Assembly: GCA_964458125.1 (NCBI GenBank) | Contig: CAYWHE010000137.1 | Span: 1 to 11,072 of the forward strand | Source of the DNA: CAYWHE01 sp964458125 | GTDB taxonomy: Bacteria; Bacteroidota; Bacteroidia; AKYH767-A; OLB10 | Reading direction: 5' to 3' | DNA length: 11,072 nt | Part shown: one piece after another, positions 6,876 to 11,072 of the stretch | Numbering within the stretch: position 1 is the first letter of the stretch | Layout: each line of letters begins with the position of its first letter | Notes under the pieces: generated by a model | What the model saw: only the letters and a program-made list of their open reading frames with translations | Databases searched by the model: none | Told to the model about the DNA's origin: nothing | Made by a program: the position numbers and the translations under genes

Positions 6876-8189
6876 ATGAAGCAGGAACAATTCATACGGC
6901 TGACGGCGGGTCCCTTTCCAGCAGATGACCGGCTCACCTTGCAGCTACAGGACGTGGTGGAACAGTTTCCCTATTTCCAGACAGCCCGCATCCTGTATCT
7001 CAAGTGTCTGCAGGAACAAAAAAGCCTGCAATTCGACAACCAGCTGAAAATCACTTCGGCCTATGCCTGTGACCGCAGGAGGCTAAAAGACTATATTCTG
7101 CAACCTTTTCCGGCTGATGATCACGGAGTTTTGACGGATACCGGCACTGCGGGTCATTTAACCGAATCCGCTTCCCGGCCTGCAGCAAGCACTTCCTTTG
7201 AAACGGTTCAGGCCGATTCCTTTGCGGAAGAAAACAGATTCGTTTCCGGTTTTACGGAGGAAATAGCCGATATTCAGGAAATCCAGTTACCCGAGGAAGC
7301 CGCGGAACAGGAAAAATTGCCGGAAAAAACGGAAGAATTCCTGCCACCGGCTGTGGATACCGTTCCGGAAACTGACATTTCAGGTACGGCGCCTGAACAT
7401 GCTGCAACAGGTCCTTCTACCATGACTCCCGTCGAAATACTGGAGCAAAGACTGAAAGAATTGCAGGTTCAGACACCGGTTCCCGGGGATGAAGTCAGGC
7501 CTTCCGCAGAACAGGAGCTTGTTCCGGAAATCACCCAATCACCATCCGAATCCAGTCAAGAGGTTGTACTGGAAATTCCGGCACCTGAACTGATGACGGA
7601 TATCCGGGTGGGCATTGAAGAACAACGCATTTTACAGGATTTAGCCCATCGACCGGAAGTTACTGACGTCAGTGAAAAGGTTGTGGAGGCAACATCACCA
7701 GTCCTGCCATCCCATGAGGCTCTTGAAAAAACGGATGCCGTTGCGGAGATTCCGGAATCCCCGGTAACGGGAAAGGATGGCAAATTCACCTTCCTGGAGT
7801 GGATCAGCCGGTTTTCAGGAGGCATGGGGCAACCACCGGTCAGGGGTGTCCCGTCCTCAACAGCGGGCCAAGCGGAAAGCGGTCCGGGCCAGGCAGCAAC
7901 CATAAGGGAACCTGAACCCGAAACCCTGATTAACCGGTTCATCCAGGCAGAGCCCCGGATTGAACCCGGGAAAACCAGGTTTTATTCCCCGGCCAACATG
8001 GCCAGGAACAGCGTTAAGGAGCATGCGGACACGGTATCGGAAACCCTGGCCAAAATCTATCTGGCCCAGGGAAATGTATTAAAGGCCATACAAGCCTATC
8101 AGAATTTAAGTTTGATTTTCCCCGAAAAAAGTGTTTACTTTGCAGCCCAAATTGAAAAAATCAAAACCGATCATCCGAAGGCTGAATAA
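6876..8189 (+). CDS. Bacteroidota TPR-containing protein of unknown function
   Basis: The 437-residue protein has conserved-looking ends and a long low-complexity middle. Residues 1-75 are helical, with VVEQFPYFQTARILYLKCL and DRRRLKDYIL, a pattern I associate with Bacteroidota proteins annotated only as hypothetical or TPR-containing. Residues about 80-350 are rich in Glu, Pro, Ser and Thr and are probably disordered. The C-terminal part has LINRFIQAEPRI at 351-362, FYSPANMARNS, and a single clear tetratricopeptide unit at about 388-421 (SETLAKIYLAQGN, AIQAYQNLSLIFPEKS) followed by YFAAQIEKI. There is no signal peptide or membrane segment, so it should be cytoplasmic. It begins 2 bp after lptE and ends 27 bp before secG, suggesting a link with envelope assembly or export; that is inference from position only. 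Confidence 0.85.
   Translation: MKQEQFIRLTAGPFPADDRLTLQLQDVVEQFPYFQTARILYLKCLQEQKSLQFDNQLKITSAYACDRRRLKDYILQPFPADDHGVLTDTGTAGHLTESASRPAASTSFETVQADSFAEENRFVSGFTEEIADIQEIQLPEEAAEQEKLPEKTEEFLPPAVDTVPETDISGTAPEHAATGPSTMTPVEILEQRLKELQVQTPVPGDEVRPSAEQELVPEITQSPSESSQEVVLEIPAPELMTDIRVGIEEQRILQDLAHRPEVTDVSEKVVEATSPVLPSHEALEKTDAVAEIPESPVTGKDGKFTFLEWISRFSGGMGQPPVRGVPSSTAGQAESGPGQAATIREPEPETLINRFIQAEPRIEPGKTRFYSPANMARNSVKEHADTVSETLAKIYLAQGNVLKAIQAYQNLSLIFPEKSVYFAAQIEKIKTDHPKAE
8111..8142 (+). promoter_or_regulatory. Possible internal promoter for secG
   Basis: Inside the 3' end of the TPR gene, TTTG at 8111-8114 is followed after 20 bp by TTACTTTG at 8135-8142. This fits the Bacteroidota promoter pattern with the same single mismatch as the candidate topA promoter. 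It would start transcription near 8149, about 68 nt before secG. Because it lies in coding sequence, chance is a serious alternative. Confidence 0.28.
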
Positions 8190-8216
8190 CAAAGTCTTCC
8201 AAACCTATCCAGCAAT

Positions 8217-8567
8217 ATGTATACAGCCGTCACTATTTTCCTGATACTCGTCAGTGCTTTACTTGGTTTTGTCGTCCTGGTTCAGAATTCCAAAGGAGGT
8301 GGCCTGGCCGCTGGTTTCAGCGGTTCCACCCAGGTAATGGGTGTACGCAAGACCACCGATTTCCTGGAGAAATTCACCTGGGGACTTGTCATCTCCCTGT
8401 TTGTACTGAGCCTGGTTGGCAGTTTTGTACTGCCTAAAAATGAAACCACACAGGCCTCTTCAGCCATACAGGAACAAATCGACAATGCCGCCCTGCCTTC
8501 TGCAGGCGCTCCTGTCCCACCGCCTGCACAACCGGGTCAACCTGCTCAACAGCAGCCACAGCAGTGA
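8217..8567 (+). CDS. secG: Preprotein translocase subunit SecG
   Basis: SecG is the small auxiliary subunit of the SecYEG channel for export across the inner membrane. The 116-residue protein has two predicted transmembrane helices, at about 2-23 and 53-72. The family signature between them is VLVQNSKGGGLAAGFSG at 20-36, followed by the usual Thr/Arg-containing loop. After residue 73 comes a hydrophilic tail that is rich in Ala, Pro and Gln in its last third, a low-complexity extension typical of Bacteroidota SecG proteins. The ATG at 8217 gives the expected short N-terminus before the first helix. It is the last gene of the miaB cluster; no clear terminator hairpin follows it. Confidence 0.94.
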   Translation: MYTAVTIFLILVSALLGFVVLVQNSKGGGLAAGFSGSTQVMGVRKTTDFLEKFTWGLVISLFVLSLVGSFVLPKNETTQASSAIQEQIDNAALPSAGAPVPPPAQPGQPAQQQPQQ

Positions 8568-8656
8568 TTCTTTACTGGTATGTGCTAACCTCCATTCGTG
8601 GTCAGTCATCCGGGTGTCAGCATGTCGATCCGTGTGACAAAATTGAAGCCGTCGGA

Positions 8657-8707
8657 CCGGGGTGGCAGTAAATTTGTCATAAAAAAACTGACAAATCCGG
8701 GGTGGCA
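8657..8707 (+). repeat. Tandem 11-bp direct repeat upstream of groES
   Basis: CCGGGGTGGCA occurs at 8657-8667 and again at 8697-8707, exactly 40 bp apart. Both copies contain the TGGCA of a sigma-54 -24 box. The downstream copy continues into a good -12 box; the upstream copy is followed at the right spacing by TTTGT, which has GT in place of the critical GC. A -7-like sequence TAAATTTG (8669-8676) lies between the copies but lacks a TTTG box at the proper distance. Confidence 0.6.
8672..8696. promoter_or_regulatory. Inverted repeat, candidate operator of groESL
   Basis: ATTTGTCA (8672-8679) and TGACAAAT (8689-8696) form a perfect 8-bp inverted repeat around a 9-bp A-rich spacer. More half-sites lie upstream: TGTCA at 8615-8619 and TGACAAAA at 8635-8642. 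The 9-bp spacer recalls CIRCE, but the arms do not resemble TTAGCACTC, so HrcA binding is not supported. The position just upstream of the candidate sigma-54 -24 box would suit an activator or a repressor site. Confidence 0.5.
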
Positions 8708-8718
8708 CAATAAGTGCT
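8703..8718 (+). promoter_or_regulatory. Candidate sigma-54 (-24/-12) promoter for groESL
   Basis: TGGCACAATAAGTGCT matches the sigma-54 consensus TGGCACR-N4-TTGCW at all specified positions but one. The invariant GG (8704-8705) and GC (8716-8717) are separated by the required 10 bp. The predicted start is near 8729, about 58 nt before the groES ATG. No well-spaced Bacteroidota primary-sigma promoter was found in this intergenic region, which makes this the best promoter candidate for the chaperonin operon. It is a sequence match only. Confidence 0.55.
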
Positions 8719-8786
8719 GGGCGCGATCCGAATTCATTTTTTACTCATTAAATCCTCATTCTCTAACACTATTAAATATAACTAAC

Positions 8787-9077
8787 ATGAGCAAACCAAG
8801 TATTAAACCAATTGCAGGCACCCAGAACAGGGTTGTTGTGGAACCAGCAGCAGCAGAAGAAAAAACCGCCAGCGGAATTATTATTCCCGATACGGCGAAA
8901 GAAAAACCCCAGCAGGGAAAAGTGATCTCCATCAGTGATGTGGATGATAAAGGAAACAAGCCCAGTGTAAAAGTGGGCGACAATGTTTTATACGGTAAAT
9001 ATTCCGGAACCGAAATCACGGTAGGCGGTCACGAATACCTGATTATGCGTGAATCGGACATTTTCGCAGTCATATAA
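8787..9077 (+). CDS. groES: Co-chaperonin GroES (Hsp10)
   Basis: GroES forms the heptameric lid of the GroEL folding chamber in the cytoplasm. The 96-residue protein has NRVVVEPAAAEEKTASG, the mobile loop at about 22-37 with the GroEL-contacting hydrophobic tripeptide III at 31-33, the KVGDNVLYGKYSGTEI core, and the C-terminal LIMRESDIFAV. The ATG at 8787 is chosen because the protein begins there with the usual GroES strand (SIKPI); the frame stays open 63 codons further upstream, but those codons encode nothing GroES-like and cover the promoter region. The segment IAGTQNRVVV is slightly longer than the common PLxDRVxV form. groEL follows after 72 bp. Confidence 0.97.
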   Translation: MSKPSIKPIAGTQNRVVVEPAAAEEKTASGIIIPDTAKEKPQQGKVISISDVDDKGNKPSVKVGDNVLYGKYSGTEITVGGHEYLIMRESDIFAVI

Positions 9078-9149
9078 TACTACCGTTTTTTAATCAAGAA
9101 ATTTTATAACAATCGTTAACAACTAATCAAAATAAAATCATCAAAGACT

Positions 9150-10781
9150 ATGGCAAAAGATATCAGTTTTAACCTCGAAGCGCGTGATGCTTTAAAAAGA
9201 GGAGTAGATGCATTGGCCAATGCAGTAAAAGTAACCTTAGGCCCAAAAGGAAGAAATGTAATCATTGATAAAAAATTTGGTTCTCCCGTGATTACCAAAG
9301 ACGGTGTAACCGTCGCAAAGGAGATTGAACTGAAAAACCCGGTTGAAAACATGGGTGCGCAGATGCTGAAGGAAGTAGCCTCCAAGACAGCCGATGTAGC
9401 CGGTGACGGAACCACCACAGCGACCGTTCTTGCCCAGGCTATTGTAACTGCCGGTTTGAAAAACGTAGCGGCAGGCGCCAACCCGATGGACCTGAAGCGT
9501 GGCATTGACAAAGCCGTTACCGCGGTTGTTGCGAGCCTGAAGAAAATGTCGAAATCAGTTGGTGACGACAATAAGAAAATTGAGCAGGTGGCCACCATCT
9601 CTGCGAACAACGACAGCGAGATCGGCAAACTGATTGCCCAGGCCATGCAGAAAGTAAAAAAAGAAGGCGTGATAACGGTAGAGGAAGCCAAAGGCACCGA
9701 TACCACTGTTGAAGTGGTGGAAGGTATGCAGTTTGACCGTGGCTACATCTCCCCTTACTTTGTAACGAATGCCGATAAAATGGAGACCGTCCTGGAAAAC
9801 CCATACATTCTATTATATGATAAGAAGGTTTCCAATATGAAAGAACTGCTTCCGATTCTCGAGAAGGAAGTTCAGACCGGCCGCCCCTTACTGATCATTT
9901 CAGAAGATGTGGACGGAGAAGCTTTGGCTACCCTGGTAGTGAACAAGATCCGCGGTTCATTGAAAATTGCCGCAGTTAAATCTCCGGGCTTTGGCGACCG
10001 CCGGAAGGCCATGATGGAAGACATTGCCATCCTGACCGGCGGCACATTGATCTCCGAAGAAAGAGGTTTCAAACTGGAGAATGCCGACCTTTCCTTCCTC
10101 GGTTCTGCTGAAAAAGTAACCATCGACAAAGACAATACGACCATTGTTAATGGCGCCGGCAAAAAAGCCGATATCACGGCCCGTGTTCACCAGATCAAGG
10201 CACAGATTGAAACCACCACCTCCGACTACGATAAGGAAAAACTGCAGGAGCGGCTGGCCAAATTAGCCGGTGGTGTAGCCGTTCTTTATGTTGGCGCTGC
10301 TACGGAAGTGGAAATGAAAGAAAAGAAGGACCGTGTGGATGATGCTTTACATGCCACCCGTGCCGCCGTTGAAGAAGGTATCGTTCCGGGAGGTGGTGTC
10401 GCATACATCCGCGCCATTGCCAGCATTGAAAAACTTAACGGGGCCAATGAAGATGAAACAACCGGAATTGCCATCATCAAGCGCGCCCTGGAAGAGCCTC
10501 TCCGCCAGATCGTGATTAACTCCGGCAACGAAGGTTCCATCGTGGTTCAGAAAGTACGCGAAGGCAAAGACGATTTTGGTTTCAATGCCCGCACCGATGT
10601 ATATGAAAACTTACATGCAGCCGGTGTTATCGACCCGACCAAGGTAACCCGTGTGGCGCTTGAAAATGCCGCTTCCATAGCAGGCATGTTGCTGACCACG
10701 GAATGTGTACTGGCTGACATAAAAGAAGACAAAGCTCCCGCCATGCCTCCCGGAATGGGCGGAATGGACGGAATGATGTAA
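9150..10781 (+). CDS. groEL: Chaperonin GroEL (Hsp60)
   Basis: GroEL is the ATP-driven tetradecameric folding chamber that works with GroES. The 543-residue protein is full length and conserved throughout: KVTLGPKGRNV with the N-terminal nucleotide-binding loop, AGDGTTTATVLAQ with the catalytic Asp at residue 86, GFGDRRKAMMEDIAILTGG in the apical domain, and RVDDALHATRAAVEEGIVPGGG, which carries the second catalytic Asp. The C-terminus is the usual flexible Gly/Met-rich tail (PPGMGGMDGMM). The ATG is followed by the typical AKDISF. The 72-bp AT-rich gap after groES holds no evident promoter or hairpin, so the pair is probably one transcript from upstream of groES, ending at the terminator 20 bp downstream. 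Confidence 0.99.
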   Translation: MAKDISFNLEARDALKRGVDALANAVKVTLGPKGRNVIIDKKFGSPVITKDGVTVAKEIELKNPVENMGAQMLKEVASKTADVAGDGTTTATVLAQAIVTAGLKNVAAGANPMDLKRGIDKAVTAVVASLKKMSKSVGDDNKKIEQVATISANNDSEIGKLIAQAMQKVKKEGVITVEEAKGTDTTVEVVEGMQFDRGYISPYFVTNADKMETVLENPYILLYDKKVSNMKELLPILEKEVQTGRPLLIISEDVDGEALATLVVNKIRGSLKIAAVKSPGFGDRRKAMMEDIAILTGGTLISEERGFKLENADLSFLGSAEKVTIDKDNTTIVNGAGKKADITARVHQIKAQIETTTSDYDKEKLQERLAKLAGGVAVLYVGAATEVEMKEKKDRVDDALHATRAAVEEGIVPGGGVAYIRAIASIEKLNGANEDETTGIAIIKRALEEPLRQIVINSGNEGSIVVQKVREGKDDFGFNARTDVYENLHAAGVIDPTKVTRVALENAASIAGMLLTTECVLADIKEDKAPAMPPGMGGMDGMM

Positions 10782-10801
10782 GATCAGCCGGCCGAATAAT
10801 T

Positions 10802-10840
10802 AAATCCCCATCCGCCTTCAGGCGGATGGGGATTTTCTTT
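10802..10840 (+). terminator. Intrinsic terminator of groESL
   Basis: A perfect 15-bp stem pairs AAATCCCCATCCGCC (10802-10816) with its complement at 10821-10835 around a TTCA loop. It is followed by a T-rich run (TTTTCTTT counting the end of the stem). It begins 20 bp after the groEL stop codon. Confidence 0.93.
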
Positions 10841-10841
10841 G

Positions 10842-11072
10842 TCTGATACGGGCAGCCATCCTCGTCCGGCATCCGGCCGTTTAATAGAATGAATCCGATT
10901 GGCTTCACCCCAAACCGGAGGATTTTTTTGCCGTCAACGTCATGAAAAACCGCTGGCAATCAAGGGTATGAACCCCCAGGGCAAGCCCTGGATCCCGATT
11001 CCGCTGCAGGCAGCAGCGTATTGAACCCATCCCGATTCGCTTCGCGACCGGGATTCATTCGACTACGACTTT
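10842..11072. other. Intergenic region without a convincing gene
   Basis: No reading frame here has recognisable protein features. The only plus-strand ATG frame examined (from 10890) stops after about 18 codons. The minus-strand frame spanning 10627-10959 runs across the terminator and antisense to groEL and is treated as a shadow. The right part holds the short repeats described separately. A gene may begin just beyond the window. Confidence 0.6.
10966..11056. repeat. Cluster of small direct and inverted repeats
   Basis: GTATGAACCC (10966-10975) and GTATTGAACCC (11018-11028) are near copies, and ATCCCGATTC occurs identically at 10992-11001 and 11029-11038, so a loose unit seems to be repeated. 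Hairpins lie between and after them: CCAGGG/CCCTGG (10976-10991), CGCTGC/GCAGCG (11002-11018) and an imperfect ATCCCG...CGGGAT (11029-11054). This resembles an intergenic repeat element, cut by the window edge; its identity is unknown. Confidence 0.5.

Noticed and set aside
7556..7942. 128-residue minus-strand frame inside the TPR gene
   Set aside because: It is opposite the low-complexity Glu/Pro-rich part of a better supported gene; no domain or start signal.
8581..8620. Hairpin after secG as a terminator
   Set aside because: The best pairing (TGCTnAC with GTnAGCA) is short, mismatched and lacks a T-run.
8598..8786. Open frame extending groES 63 codons upstream
   Set aside because: The extension has no GroES-like sequence, covers the promoter candidates and repeats, and the ATG at 8787 gives a normal-length GroES.
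8568..8786. CIRCE element (HrcA operator) before groES
   Set aside because: No TTAGCACTC-N9-GAGTGCTAA or close variant is present; the inverted repeat found there has different arms.
9116..9706. 196-residue minus-strand frame antisense to groEL
   Set aside because: It mirrors the codon structure of groEL on the opposite strand, has no recognisable domain, and groEL is certain.
10627..10959. 110-residue minus-strand frame over the groEL end and terminator
   Set aside because: It crosses the terminator hairpin and is antisense to groEL; no recognisable protein features.

Overview
The window looks like chromosomal core sequence from a member of the Bacteroidota, probably Bacteroidales or a close relative. 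The evidence is the content and order of the genes (topA divergent from miaB, a sigma-54 activator, an LptE-type lipoprotein, a TPR protein and secG, then groES-groEL) and promoter-like sequences of the Bacteroidota type (TTTG, about 19-20 bp, TAnnTTTG). Shine-Dalgarno sequences are mostly weak. No phage, transposase, CRISPR array, tRNA or rRNA is visible.

Layout. On the minus strand, topA (1090-3429) is followed 20 bp later by an arginase/formimidoylglutamase-like gene (1-1069) that runs off the left edge. From the same 162-bp divergent intergenic region a plus-strand cluster begins: miaB, a receiver-less sigma-54 enhancer-binding protein, a lipoprotein resembling LptE, a Bacteroidota-type TPR protein and secG (3592-8567). 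The gaps are 4, 32, 2 and 27 bp, so this is very likely one operon. It joins tRNA modification, transcription control and cell-envelope biogenesis (LPS transport and protein export). A 219-bp intergenic region then precedes groES-groEL (8787-10781), which ends in a strong intrinsic terminator at 10802-10840. The last 230 bp hold no convincing gene but do contain small inverted and direct repeats.

Most interesting points. (1) The groESL upstream region contains a near-consensus sigma-54 promoter (TGGCAC...TGCT, correct GG-N10-GC spacing) preceded by TGTCA/TGACA half-sites, including a perfect 8-bp inverted repeat with a 9-bp spacer, and no CIRCE element. A sigma-54 activator is encoded a few kilobases upstream, so chaperonin control by sigma-54 is a testable hypothesis. 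(2) The arginase-like protein keeps the fold's landmark motifs but has replaced several canonical manganese ligands (GGSQD, DARFD, SFDLS), which suggests altered chemistry or a pseudoenzyme. (3) The sigma-54 activator has a GSFTGA loop, no N-terminal sensor domain, and a long linker before its Fis-type helix-turn-helix.

Most of the window is well-known housekeeping sequence. The novelty is in regulation and in the degenerate arginase-like protein, not in an unknown multi-gene system.
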